Of a stretch of DNA of 47,198 nucleotides, positions 8,550-16,290 are shown piece by piece (the stretch's first letter is position 1; the number at the start of each line of letters is the position of its first letter). The translations under genes were made by a program, and so were the position numbers. Origin of the DNA: Massilia sp. YIM B02769 (GTDB taxonomy: Bacteria > Pseudomonadota > Gammaproteobacteria > Burkholderiales > Burkholderiaceae_D); the NCBI RefSeq assembly GCF_030411995.1, contig NZ_JASNRC010000022.1, forward strand, positions 1-47,198, in the 5' to 3' direction. Under the pieces are notes generated by a model. The model had not been told where the DNA came from. It saw only the letters and a program-made list of their open reading frames with translations, and searched no databases.

Positions 8550-9020
8550 TCAGGCGCCGCCGGCGTAGCCGTTCTGGCGCCAGGCTTCGTACACCACCAC
8601 CGCCACCGTGTTCGACAAATTCAGGCTGCGGTTGTCCGGCATCATCGGCAGGCGGATGCGCTGGGCGGGCGGGAAGCTTTCGCGCAGGGCCGGGTCGAGG
8701 CCGCGCGACTCGGCGCCGAACACGAACACGTCGCCCGGCTGGAAGGCTACCTGCGCGAAGGGCGAGGACCCGTGGGTGGTCATGGCGAACATGCGCGCCG
8801 GGTCGGGCTGGGTGTCGGCCAGGAAGGCGTCCCAGTTCTTGTGCACCTTCATGGTCGCGTAGTCGTGGTAATCCAGGCCGGCGCGGCGCATCTTGGCGTC
8901 GTCGAGCGGGAAGCCGAGCGGCTCGACCAGGTGCAGTTGCACGCCGGTGTTGGCGCACAGGCGGATGACGTTGCCGGTATTCGGCGGGATTTCGGGTTCG
9001 ACCAGGACGACGTGGAACAA
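8550..9020 (-). CDS. trmL: tRNA (cytidine(34)-2'-O)-methyltransferase TrmL
   Basis: This 156-residue SPOUT-class methyltransferase 2'-O-methylates the wobble base of leucine tRNAs using S-adenosylmethionine. It shows EPEIPPNTGNVIRLCANTG near the start and the knotted SAM-binding C-terminus with FGAESRGL, RLPMMPDNRSLNLSNTVAVV. I chose the TTG at 9018-9020: it is preceded by TAAGGAG with a six-base spacer and gives the family's normal length and N-terminus (FHVVLVEPE). The upstream ATG at 9053 would add 11 unrelated residues and would lie in a repeat element. comF lies upstream on the same strand. Confidence 0.9.
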   Translation of the reverse strand: MFHVVLVEPEIPPNTGNVIRLCANTGVQLHLVEPLGFPLDDAKMRRAGLDYHDYATMKVHKNWDAFLADTQPDPARMFAMTTHGSSPFAQVAFQPGDVFVFGAESRGLDPALRESFPPAQRIRLPMMPDNRSLNLSNTVAVVVYEAWRQNGYAGGA

Positions 9021-9042
9021 GTGCTTCTCCTTACAAATGAGA

Positions 9043-9139
9043 GCGTCTGGCATAAGCTCCAGGGCAAGGCGTAGCGTCGAAGACAGTACAGCTGTACGGC
9101 GAGACGATGCAACGCAGCCCTGGAAGTGTTGCCAGGCGC
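9043..9139. repeat. Long imperfect palindrome with conserved core (copy 1)
   Basis: Arms 9043-9065 and 9117-9139 are complementary at 18 of 23 positions. The 51-base core (AAGGCG ... AACGCA) holds GAAGACAGTAC and CTGTACGGCGAGACG. A core of the same length, differing at only about seven bases, recurs at 40657-40707. The element lies between comF and trmL. Confidence 0.75.
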
Positions 9140-9141
9140 GA

Positions 9142-9888
9142 TTAGTGGGGCGGGGTGCGGGCGAATACCAGGTTCGACACGCGCGCCGCGCCGGCCCGCT
9201 TCAGCGTGGCCGCGATTTCATTCAATGTGTGGCCGCTGGTCATGACGTCGTCGACGACGCCGACATGGCGGCCGTGTATCAGTCCCAGCGCAGCGTCGGC
9301 CACCTCGAAGGCGCCGCGGATGTTGCCCGCGCGTTCGCTCGGCGCGACGCCGGACTGGGCCGCCGTATCGATGGCCCGCACCAGCAGGCGCGGCTGTAGT
9401 GGCACGCCGAGCGCCGGCGCCAGCGGCCGGGCAATTTCCAGCGCCTGGTTGAAACCGCGCTCGACCAGGCGGCGCGGTCCCAGCGGCACCGGGCACAGCA
9501 GGTCGGGCAGCGGCCAGCCGGGCCGGGCCAGCACGGCGTCGACCATGCGCCCGGCAAACCAGGGCGCGAGCGGCAGCTGGGCGCCGAACTTCAGGCGCAG
9601 CACCAGGGCGTCGAGTGGTGCGGCGTAGTCGGCGGCGGCCACCGTGGCGTCGAACTGCGGCGCTTCGGCGATGCAGCCGGCGCAGCGCTGGCCGGCGTGT
9701 TCAGGGGCGCCGAGCGGATTCGCGCAGCAGGGGCAGCGCACGGCATTGGACACGGCGTAGCGGTCGCGGCAGGGCAGGCAGACGACCGCGGCGGCGCTTT
9801 CTCCGCACAGCGCGCAGGAGCAGGGCAGCAGCGCGTCGACCAGGGCGCGCGGCCAGCGGTAACTCCACAGTCGCAGGCGCCCGGTCAT
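9142..9888 (-). CDS. comF: ComF-family phosphoribosyltransferase-like protein
   Basis: This 248-residue protein combines an N-terminal zinc-ribbon-like region (CSCALCG, CLPCRDRY, CPCCANP, CAGC) with a type I phosphoribosyltransferase fold. The PRPP loop is seen as VGVVDDVMTSGHTLNE near residue 205. Relatives (ComFC/GntX) take part in DNA uptake during natural transformation in several bacteria, but the substrate is not known here. It is divergent from bioC, with about 60 bp between, a pairing common in Burkholderiales. Length is normal. Confidence 0.87.
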   Translation of the reverse strand: MTGRLRLWSYRWPRALVDALLPCSCALCGESAAAVVCLPCRDRYAVSNAVRCPCCANPLGAPEHAGQRCAGCIAEAPQFDATVAAADYAAPLDALVLRLKFGAQLPLAPWFAGRMVDAVLARPGWPLPDLLCPVPLGPRRLVERGFNQALEIARPLAPALGVPLQPRLLVRAIDTAAQSGVAPSERAGNIRGAFEVADAALGLIHGRHVGVVDDVMTSGHTLNEIAATLKRAGAARVSNLVFARTPPH

Positions 9889-9950
9889 CGGATCATATTC
9901 CTACAAACATGTACACTCCCGCCATTATCTCATTTGAACGCAACAACATC

Positions 9951-10868
9951 ATGGCCTCTCCCCAATCCCCGTCGAAAATGAGCGCGCCGATCGACCAGGC
10001 GCGCGTGCGTGCGCTGTTTGCCGATCCGGCCAGCGTCGCGCCGGCCGACTTCCTGCGCCGCGAGATCGCCGGCCGCATGCACGAGCGCCTGTCGCTGGTG
10101 AAGATCGTGCCGCAGCGTGTGCTCGACGCCGGCTGCGGCACGGGGCCGGACCTGGGCGTGCTGCAAAAGACCTACCCGGCCGCCCACATCGTCGGACTCG
10201 ATGCCGCGCCAGGCATGCTGGCGCAGGCCGCCACGCCCGCGCCGGCGCCGCGTTCGCTCGGCTCCATGCTCAGCCGCTTGATGCCGGCCAAGACCGGCAT
10301 CGACCTCGTTTGCGGCGACTTCGGCACCTTGCCCTTCGGCCCGAACTCGCTCGACCTGGTGTGGTCGAACCTGGCGCTGCACTGGCATCCCCAGCCGGAC
10401 CGCGTGTTCGCCGAGTGGCGCCGCGTGCTGCGCGTCGATGGACTGCTGATGTTTTCGAACTTCGGGCCGGATACCTTCAAGGAATTGCGGGCGGCGTTTG
10501 CGGCCATCGACGAGACGCCGCATACGCTGCCGTTCGTCGACATGCACGACTTCGGCGACCAGCTGGTCGAGGCGGGGTTCTCGACGCCGGTGATGGATGT
10601 GGAGCGCATCACGGTGACTTATGGCTCGGTCGAGGCGCTGCTGGCGGATGTGCGGGCGATCGGCGGGAATCCGCTGGCGACCAGGCGGCGCGGGCTGATC
10701 GGACGGAAGGCGTGGGGGGGGATGGTGGCGGCGCTGGAGGCGCAGCGCGGGGCGGATGGGAAGATTCCGCTGAGCTTCGAGGTGATTTATGGGCATGCGT
10801 TCAGGCCGGTGCCGAAGACCACGGCGGCGGGGGAGGCGATTGTGCAGTTCAGGCCGAGGAAGACGTGA
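9951..10868 (+). CDS. bioC: Malonyl-ACP O-methyltransferase BioC-like protein
   Basis: This 305-residue class I SAM-dependent methyltransferase probably methylates malonyl-ACP to start the pimeloyl moiety of biotin. Motif I is VLDAGCGTGPDLG near residue 55, the acidic loop is VGLDAAPGM, and the post-I region reads SLDLVWSNLALHWHPQPD, typical of BioC. The C-terminal half (MHDFGDQLVEAGF, AIGGNPLATRRRGL) also matches BioC. No other biotin genes are in the window, so the specific role rests on family resemblance. ATG at 9978 is an alternative start. Codon use near the 3' end becomes very G-rich. Confidence 0.78.
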   Translation: MASPQSPSKMSAPIDQARVRALFADPASVAPADFLRREIAGRMHERLSLVKIVPQRVLDAGCGTGPDLGVLQKTYPAAHIVGLDAAPGMLAQAATPAPAPRSLGSMLSRLMPAKTGIDLVCGDFGTLPFGPNSLDLVWSNLALHWHPQPDRVFAEWRRVLRVDGLLMFSNFGPDTFKELRAAFAAIDETPHTLPFVDMHDFGDQLVEAGFSTPVMDVERITVTYGSVEALLADVRAIGGNPLATRRRGLIGRKAWGGMVAALEAQRGADGKIPLSFEVIYGHAFRPVPKTTAAGEAIVQFRPRKT

Positions 10869-10957
10869 TCGATGCAGGCGTTAGCGGGACGCTTTTAATG
10901 ATGCCGGCGTGATGCGGCGTGCGTGGTGGAAAAGGCGGTAACACGGCGGTGCGTTCC

Positions 10958-10985
10958 GCGTGGGCACAGCGTGCCCACCGTACGG
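10958..10985. repeat. GTGGG/CCCAC palindrome family member
   Basis: GTGGGCAC (10960-10967) and GTGCCCAC (10971-10978) form a perfect 8-bp stem with loop AGC, followed by CGTACG. The same core and flank occur at 30007-30235. Confidence 0.8.
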
Positions 10986-11059
10986 TTGAGGCTGCGGACT
11001 TGCGGCACAGCATGATGCTCACACGCATCACATGCATTCAGCATGGCAAGGATTTTCCT

Positions 11060-11089
11060 TGAATAAAAATTAGCGATTTGAGTATAATC
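11060..11089 (+). promoter_or_regulatory. Sigma70-type promoter for the cytochrome oxidase operon
   Basis: TTGAAT at 11060-11065 and a perfect TATAAT at 11084-11089 are separated by 18 bases in an AT-rich patch. The predicted start near 11096 would leave a leader of about 270 bases before coxB, long enough for post-transcriptional control. Confidence 0.6.
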
Positions 11090-11367
11090 AATAACTATTT
11101 TTTCGCTCCAAGCCCCGTATTCGCTGAAAAATGAGGCAGAAAGGCGCTGAAAATAGAACAATAAAAAGCAGCATCAGCAAGTCCCGCGCCCCACAGTGTG
11201 TTTTGCTTTGCTGGTGGTCGCGGTACGGTTATCGTATGTAGCGCGTCCACATGCCGCGTGCCGTCCGGGAGCCACTTGCTGCGCAAGGTTTCGGAGCGGC
11301 GGCGGTTCGTTCATGGAATTGCTGACCGTTTAAAAATATTCTTATTTTGGGTGGTTGGGGACAATTC

Positions 11368-12558
11368 ATGACATATGCAAAGCGACTTCACGCCTTGATG
11401 TTCGGCCTCGCCGTATCGGCCAGCATCCCGGCACTGGCGGCGCCCGAGATCACGGGGCGGCCGGTGGAACACCAGTTGAACATGCAAACGCCCGTGACTG
11501 GTGTCGGTGCAGATATCTACAGCTTGCACAACTGGATGATGATCGTCTGCCTGGTCATCTTCATCGGCGTTTTCGGCGTCATGTTCTATTCGGTGTTCAA
11601 GCACCGCAAAGCCCTCGGCCACAAACCCGCCACCTTCCACGAATCGACCACCGTCGAAATCGCCTGGACCATCGTTCCCTTCCTGATCGTCATCGGCATG
11701 GCCCTGCCCGCCACCAAGACCGTGATCGCCCTGAAGGACACCTCGAACGCCGACATCACCATCAAGGCCACCGGCATGCAGTGGAAATGGGGCTACGATT
11801 ACCTGAACGGCGAAGGCGAGGGCATCAGCTTCCTGTCGAACCTGGCCACCCCGCGCAGCCAGATCGGCGAGCCGGGCGTCGCCCCCACCGAAAAGCGCGG
11901 CGAGAACTACCTGCTCGAAGTCGACAACGAAATGGTGGTCCCGGTCGGCAAGAAGATCCGCATGGTCTTCACCGCCAACGACGTGATCCACGCCTGGACC
12001 ATCCCAGCCTTCGCCATCAAGCAGGATGCGATTCCGGGCTTCGTGCGCGACGGCTGGTTCAAGGCCGACAAGGTCGGCGTCTACCGCGGCAACTGCGTCG
12101 AGCTGTGCGGCAAGGACCACGCCTTCATGCCGATCGTCGTGCGGGTCGTCAGTGCCGAGGAGTACACTAACTGGGTCGCCGGCGAGAAAAAGCGCATGGC
12201 CGCGCTGGCCGACGATCCGACCAAGGTCTGGACCATCGACGAACTGACCACCAAGGGTGCCGCCGTGTACGCCGCCAACTGCGCCGTCTGCCACCAGCCC
12301 AACGGCAAGGGCTTGCCGAACAGCTTCGCACCGCTCGACGGTTCGGCTGTCGTGAACGGCGCCAAGGCGCACCAGATCGACGTGCTGCTGCATGGCCAGG
12401 ACACTCCGGCCTATCCGTCGCCGATGCCGCCATGGCCGCAGCTGTCGGACTCCGACATCGCCGCCGTCATCACTTATACCCGTAATACCTGGTCGAACAA
12501 GGCCGCGGAAAACATCGTTCAACCGGCCGAGGTTCTGGCTGCACGTAGCAAGCAATAA
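11368..12558 (+). CDS. coxB: Cytochrome c oxidase subunit II with fused cytochrome c domain
   Basis: This 396-residue subunit accepts electrons from cytochrome c at the CuA centre of the aa3 oxidase. It has a signal peptide (residues 1-24), two membrane helices (about 50-75 and 95-115) and a cupredoxin domain. The aromatic patch is MQWKWGYDY and the CuA ligands are in GNCVELCGKDHAFM. The C-terminal third is a cytochrome c domain with heme motif CAVCH and a Met ligand in PMPPWPQL, so this is the caa3-like form. I chose ATG at 11368 because a GGGG-rich ribosome site precedes it and the signal peptide starts there. It is the first gene of the oxidase operon. Confidence 0.95.
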   Translation: MTYAKRLHALMFGLAVSASIPALAAPEITGRPVEHQLNMQTPVTGVGADIYSLHNWMMIVCLVIFIGVFGVMFYSVFKHRKALGHKPATFHESTTVEIAWTIVPFLIVIGMALPATKTVIALKDTSNADITIKATGMQWKWGYDYLNGEGEGISFLSNLATPRSQIGEPGVAPTEKRGENYLLEVDNEMVVPVGKKIRMVFTANDVIHAWTIPAFAIKQDAIPGFVRDGWFKADKVGVYRGNCVELCGKDHAFMPIVVRVVSAEEYTNWVAGEKKRMAALADDPTKVWTIDELTTKGAAVYAANCAVCHQPNGKGLPNSFAPLDGSAVVNGAKAHQIDVLLHGQDTPAYPSPMPPWPQLSDSDIAAVITYTRNTWSNKAAENIVQPAEVLAARSKQ

Positions 12559-12576
12559 GTTTCCCAGGATACTGAC

Positions 12577-14178
12577 ATGACTACCAGCACTCTCGACCAC
12601 GTCCACGACGACCACCACGGCCATGACCACGCCCACGACCACCCGCATGGGTTGCGGCGCTGGCTGTTCGCCACCAACCACAAGGACATCGGCACGCTCT
12701 ATCTCTGGTTCTCGTTCATCATGCTGCTCTCGGGCGGCGTGCTGGCGCTGATGATTCGCACCGAGCTGTTCCAGCCCGGCCTGCAGTTCTTCCGCCCCGA
12801 GTTCTTCAACCAGCTGACCACCATGCACGGCCTGGTGATGGTGTTCGGCGCGATCATGCCGGCCTTTGTCGGCTTCGCCAACTGGATGATCCCGCTGCAG
12901 GTGGGGGCATCGGACATGGCGTTTGCGCGCATGAACAACTTCTCGTTCTGGCTGCTGCCGCCGGCCGCGATCCTGCTGGCCGGTTCCTTCCTGGCGCCGG
13001 GCGGCGCCACCGCGGCGGGCTGGACCCTGTATGCGCCGCTGTCCACGCAAATGGGGCCGGGCATGGACATGGCGATCTTTGCCATGCACATCATGGGCGC
13101 CTCGTCGATCATGGGCTCGATCAACATCATCGTCACCATCCTCAACATGCGCGCGCCCGGCATGACGCTCATGAAGATGCCGATGTTCTGCTGGACCTGG
13201 CTGATCACCGCCTTCCTGCTGATCGCCGTGATGCCGGTGCTGGCAGGGGCGATCACCATGACCCTGACCGACCGCCACTTCGGCACCTCCTTCTTCAACG
13301 CGGCCGGCGGCGGCGACCCGGTGATGTACCAGCACATCTTCTGGTTCTTCGGCCACCCCGAGGTCTACATCATGATCCTGCCGGCCTTCGGCATCGTGTC
13401 GCAGATCATCCCGGCCTTCGCGCGCAAGCCGCTGTTCGGCTACGCCTCGATGGTGTACGCCACGGCCTCGATCGCGGTGCTGTCGTTCATCGTCTGGGCC
13501 CACCACATGTTCACCACCGGCATGCCGGTGACCTCGCAGCTGTTCTTCATGTACGCCACCATGCTGATCGCGGTGCCGACCGGCGTGAAGGTGTTCAACT
13601 GGGTCGCCACCATGTGGCGCGGTTCGATGACCTTCGAGACGCCGATGCTGTTCGCGGTCGGCTTCATCTTCGTGTTCACCATGGGCGGCTTCACCGGCCT
13701 GATCCTGGCGGTGACCCCGATCGACATCCAGGTGCACGACACCTATTACGTCGTCGCCCACTTCCACTACGTGCTGGTGGCCGGCTCGCTGTTCGCGCTG
13801 TTCGCCGGCTTCTATTACTGGGCGCCGAAGTGGACCGGCCACATGTATCCGGAAGGCCGCGGCAAGTGGCACTTCTGGCTGTCGCTGGTCACCTTCAATA
13901 TCACCTTCTTCCCGATGCACTTCCTGGGCCTGGCCGGCATGCCGCGCCGCTATGCCGACTACGCGACCCAGTTCACCGACTTCAACATGATCGTCTCGAT
14001 CGGCGCCTTCGGCTTCGGCCTGTCGCAGGTCTACTTCCTGTTCGCCGTCGTGCTGCCGACCATCCGCGGCGGCGCCAAGGCGGAAGCCAAGCCATGGGAA
14101 GGCGCGGAAGGCCTGGAGTGGACCGTGCCGAGCCCGGCGCCGTTCCACACCTTCGAAAACCCGCCGCTGGTGAAATGA
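12577..14178 (+). CDS. coxA: Cytochrome c oxidase subunit I
   Basis: This 533-residue, 12-helix core subunit contains heme a, heme a3 and CuB and reduces O2 while pumping protons. It shows the heme a ligand region TTMHGLVMVFG, the CuB/Tyr cross-link segment FFGHPEVYIMILPAFG, WAHHMFTTG, and DTYYVVAHFHYVLV with the heme a3 and heme a histidines. The N-terminus carries a histidine-rich tail (HVHDDHHGHDHAHDHPHG), which could bind metal before assembly; that role is an inference. The gene follows coxB by 18 bases, and its stop overlaps the start of the 38-residue protein. Confidence 0.96.
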   Translation: MTTSTLDHVHDDHHGHDHAHDHPHGLRRWLFATNHKDIGTLYLWFSFIMLLSGGVLALMIRTELFQPGLQFFRPEFFNQLTTMHGLVMVFGAIMPAFVGFANWMIPLQVGASDMAFARMNNFSFWLLPPAAILLAGSFLAPGGATAAGWTLYAPLSTQMGPGMDMAIFAMHIMGASSIMGSINIIVTILNMRAPGMTLMKMPMFCWTWLITAFLLIAVMPVLAGAITMTLTDRHFGTSFFNAAGGGDPVMYQHIFWFFGHPEVYIMILPAFGIVSQIIPAFARKPLFGYASMVYATASIAVLSFIVWAHHMFTTGMPVTSQLFFMYATMLIAVPTGVKVFNWVATMWRGSMTFETPMLFAVGFIFVFTMGGFTGLILAVTPIDIQVHDTYYVVAHFHYVLVAGSLFALFAGFYYWAPKWTGHMYPEGRGKWHFWLSLVTFNITFFPMHFLGLAGMPRRYADYATQFTDFNMIVSIGAFGFGLSQVYFLFAVVLPTIRGGAKAEAKPWEGAEGLEWTVPSPAPFHTFENPPLVK

Positions 14179-14291
14179 TGAACGCGCAGCGCAAGCCACC
14201 GCACAAGGGCAATTTGCGGATCGCCTTGATCCTGGGGGCGATCGCCTTGTTCTTCTTCGCCTCGGTGATCCTCAAGCGGCTCTGGCTGTAA
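14175..14291 (+). CDS. Small single-span cytochrome oxidase assembly-type protein
   Basis: This 38-residue protein starts at ATG ATG overlapping the coxA stop. It has a basic N-terminus (NAQRKPPHKGNLRIA), one membrane helix (about residues 14-33) and a basic end KRLWL. Small proteins at this exact place between coxA and cox11 are common in betaproteobacteria and are usually annotated as cytochrome oxidase small assembly proteins. Position, overlap and the single helix support it; the function is inferred from the neighbours. Confidence 0.8.
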   Translation: MMNAQRKPPHKGNLRIALILGAIALFFFASVILKRLWL

Positions 14292-14295
14292 CACG

Positions 14296-14850
14296 ATGGC
14301 CTACGACCAGAGCACGCGCCTGCGCCTGAACCGCTCCACCTTCAAGAAACTGGTGGTGGTGGCAGTGGTGATGTTCGGCTTCGGCTACGCCTTGATTCCG
14401 GTGTACCGCCAGATCTGCGAAGTGCTGGGCGTGAACGTGCTGACCCAGAAGGACGGCACGGTCGAGCGCCCGGCGAACACCCAGGTGGACCTGACGCGCA
14501 CCGTCACCATCGAGCTCGACGGCAATGCCCAGGGACCGTGGCGCTTCCGCCCGACCCAGCGCAGCATCCAGGTGCATCCGGGCGAGCTGGCGACCGTGAC
14601 CTATGAAGTGGTGAACACCCAGGCCAAGGCGGTCAAGGCGCAGGCGATCCCGAGCTATGCGCCGCAATCGGCCACGCCGCACTTCAAGAAGGTCGAGTGC
14701 TTCTGCTTCCGCGAGCAGATGATGCAGCCGAACGAGGCGCGCCAGATGCCGGTGGTCTTCTTCATCGATCCGGCGCTGCCGAAGGAAGTGAAGAACATCA
14801 CGCTGTCGTACACCTTTTTTGAAATTGCCGGGGCGGTGGCGGCGAAATGA
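14296..14850 (+). CDS. ctaG: Cytochrome c oxidase assembly protein CtaG/Cox11
   Basis: This 184-residue Cox11 protein delivers copper to the CuB site of subunit I. It has an N-terminal membrane anchor (about residues 15-37) and a periplasmic immunoglobulin-like domain. The copper-binding CFCF motif is present in VECFCFREQ, followed by the conserved FFIDPALP. Length is typical. It starts five bases after the small assembly gene and overlaps the DUF2970 gene by four bases, so the group is co-translated with coxA. Confidence 0.95.
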   Translation: MAYDQSTRLRLNRSTFKKLVVVAVVMFGFGYALIPVYRQICEVLGVNVLTQKDGTVERPANTQVDLTRTVTIELDGNAQGPWRFRPTQRSIQVHPGELATVTYEVVNTQAKAVKAQAIPSYAPQSATPHFKKVECFCFREQMMQPNEARQMPVVFFIDPALPKEVKNITLSYTFFEIAGAVAAK

Positions 14851-15062
14851 CGCAGGTGCCATCGCCACCACCGCGCAAGTCGTCCTTCGGGGCGTCGATG
14901 AAGGCCGTGTTCTGGTCCTTCTTCGGGGTGCGCAAACGGCGCGACTACGAGCACGACGCGGCCAACCTGAATCCCTTCCACGTGATTCTGGCGGCGCTGA
15001 TCGGGGTGGCGATCTTCATCGGGGTGCTGCTTATGGTGGTGAAGTTCGCAGTATCGCAATAA
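14847..15062 (+). CDS. DUF2970 family single-span protein
   Basis: This 71-residue protein has the DUF2970 pattern: a basic N-terminus, AVFWSFFGVRKRRDYEHD, then a membrane helix near residues 45-67. It overlaps cox11 by ATGA. DUF2970 genes regularly lie between cox11 and coxC in Burkholderiales, which suggests an accessory role in oxidase assembly, but no activity is known. Confidence 0.85.
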   Translation: MTQVPSPPPRKSSFGASMKAVFWSFFGVRKRRDYEHDAANLNPFHVILAALIGVAIFIGVLLMVVKFAVSQ

Positions 15063-15121
15063 CAAGTACTACACGTTTTTCAAGCTTCGCAATTCAACGT
15101 ATGAGAAGAATGATTTAGGAG

Positions 15122-15985
15122 ATGAAGATGAGTGTGTCAAAAACCGCGCCGCACTATTTCGTGCCCGGCCCGTCGATGTGGCCGATGGCCGGCGGTATCT
15201 CGATGCTGGTGACCATGGCCGGCGCCTCGGGCTGGGTCAACAGCGCCGCCTGGGGCCCGGCGGTCTGCCTGGCCGGCATCGTGGCGATGCTGACCGTGCT
15301 GTATTTCTGGTTCGGCGACGCCATCGGCGAGTCGGAAAGCGGCCAGTACAGCAAGAACATCGACTCGTCCTATCGCTGGTCGATGAGCTGGTTCATCTTC
15401 TCCGAGGTCATGTTCTTTGCCGCCTTCTTCGGCGCGCTGTTCTATGCACGCGTGATTTCCATGCCCTGGCTGGCCGACCTCGATCACAAGATCCTGTGGC
15501 CCGACTTCGCCGCGCACTGGGGCAACATCGGCCCGGCGGGCACGGTGGACACCTTCAATACCATGGGGCCGTTCCCGATCCCGACCATCAACACCGCGCT
15601 GCTGCTGCTGTCGGGCGTGACGCTGACGATTGCCCACCACGCGCTGCGCGCCGGCCACCGCCGCAATACCGCCGTGTTCCTGTTCGTGACCATCCTGCTG
15701 GGTGCGATCTTCATGGGCTTCCAGGCTTATGAATACATCCACGCCTACCAGGAACTGAACCTGAAGCTGACCTCGGGCATCTACGGTTCGACCTTCTTCA
15801 TGCTCACCGGTTTCCACGGCTTCCACGTGACCATGGGCGCGATCATGCTGTCGGTGGTGCTGTACCGCGTGCTGCGCGGGCACTTTACTGCCGATAATCA
15901 CTTCGGGTTCGAAGGTGCGGCCTGGTACTGGCACTTTGTCGACGTGGTGTGGCTGGGTCTCTACGTTGTCGTGTACTGGCTGTAA
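15122..15985 (+). CDS. coxC: Cytochrome c oxidase subunit III
   Basis: This 287-residue, seven-helix subunit stabilises the oxidase and its proton uptake. Typical segments are HYFVPGPSMWPMAGGISML, SEVMFFAAFFGALFYAR and FEGAAWYWHFVDVVWL. A good ribosome site (TTTAGGAG) directly precedes ATG at 15122, and a second in-frame ATG follows two codons later. It ends the first oxidase transcript, with a stem-loop terminator just downstream. Confidence 0.95.
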   Translation: MKMSVSKTAPHYFVPGPSMWPMAGGISMLVTMAGASGWVNSAAWGPAVCLAGIVAMLTVLYFWFGDAIGESESGQYSKNIDSSYRWSMSWFIFSEVMFFAAFFGALFYARVISMPWLADLDHKILWPDFAAHWGNIGPAGTVDTFNTMGPFPIPTINTALLLLSGVTLTIAHHALRAGHRRNTAVFLFVTILLGAIFMGFQAYEYIHAYQELNLKLTSGIYGSTFFMLTGFHGFHVTMGAIMLSVVLYRVLRGHFTADNHFGFEGAAWYWHFVDVVWLGLYVVVYWL

Positions 15986-16008
15986 CGCCGGCTTGATCGA
16001 TTCATACT

Positions 16009-16049
16009 CGGGGACAGTCGCCTTGCTGCGGCTGTCCCCGTTTTGTTTG
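16009..16049 (+). terminator. Rho-independent terminator after coxC
   Basis: GGGGACAG (16010-16017) pairs with CTGTCCCC (16032-16039), followed by GTTTTGTTT. It separates coxC from the convergent small gene. Confidence 0.8.
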
Positions 16050-16053
16050 CGGA

Positions 16054-16254
16054 TCAGCGTATGCCGGTGGGGGCGATCCAGCCCATCTTGTAGGATGCCA
16101 GCAGGATCAGGAAGAGGGTAATCGACAGGCCGACCCGCATCGCCAGCGCCTGCACCGTGCGGTTGCTGCGGCCCTTGTCCTTCATGAGGAAGAACAGCGC
16201 CGAGCCGAGGCTGGCGATGATCAGGATGAAGGCGATAGCGATGAGGATTTTCAT
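16054..16254 (-). CDS. Twin transmembrane protein (DUF2909 type)
   Basis: This 66-residue protein has two hydrophobic helices (about residues 1-22 and 40-60) joined by a basic loop KDKGRSNRTVQALAMR. Small proteins of this pattern lie on the opposite strand between coxC and SURF1 in many Burkholderiales and are annotated as twin transmembrane proteins. I chose ATG at 16254 over a GTG at 16263. The function is unknown; a link to oxidase assembly is inferred from position. Confidence 0.8.
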   Translation of the reverse strand: MKILIAIAFILIIASLGSALFFLMKDKGRSNRTVQALAMRVGLSITLFLILLASYKMGWIAPTGIR

Positions 16255-16290
16255 GGTCGGCACGCGGGGAGCGGGAAGGGATTCATTGTA

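Larger units (their letters stand above)
10869..11367 (+). other. Intergenic region between bioC and coxB
   Basis: About 500 bases without a convincing gene. It holds one GTGGGCAC/GTGCCCAC palindrome at 10958-10985, a sigma70-like promoter at 11060-11089 and then about 270 bases of apparent coxB leader. Short open frames here lack ribosome sites and family resemblance. Confidence 0.6.

Noticed and set aside
11311..14199. A 962-codon open frame on the minus strand opposite coxB and coxA
   Set aside because: It mirrors two well-recognised oxidase genes, is rich in His, Arg and Gln as expected from antisense high-GC codons, and shows no family resemblance.
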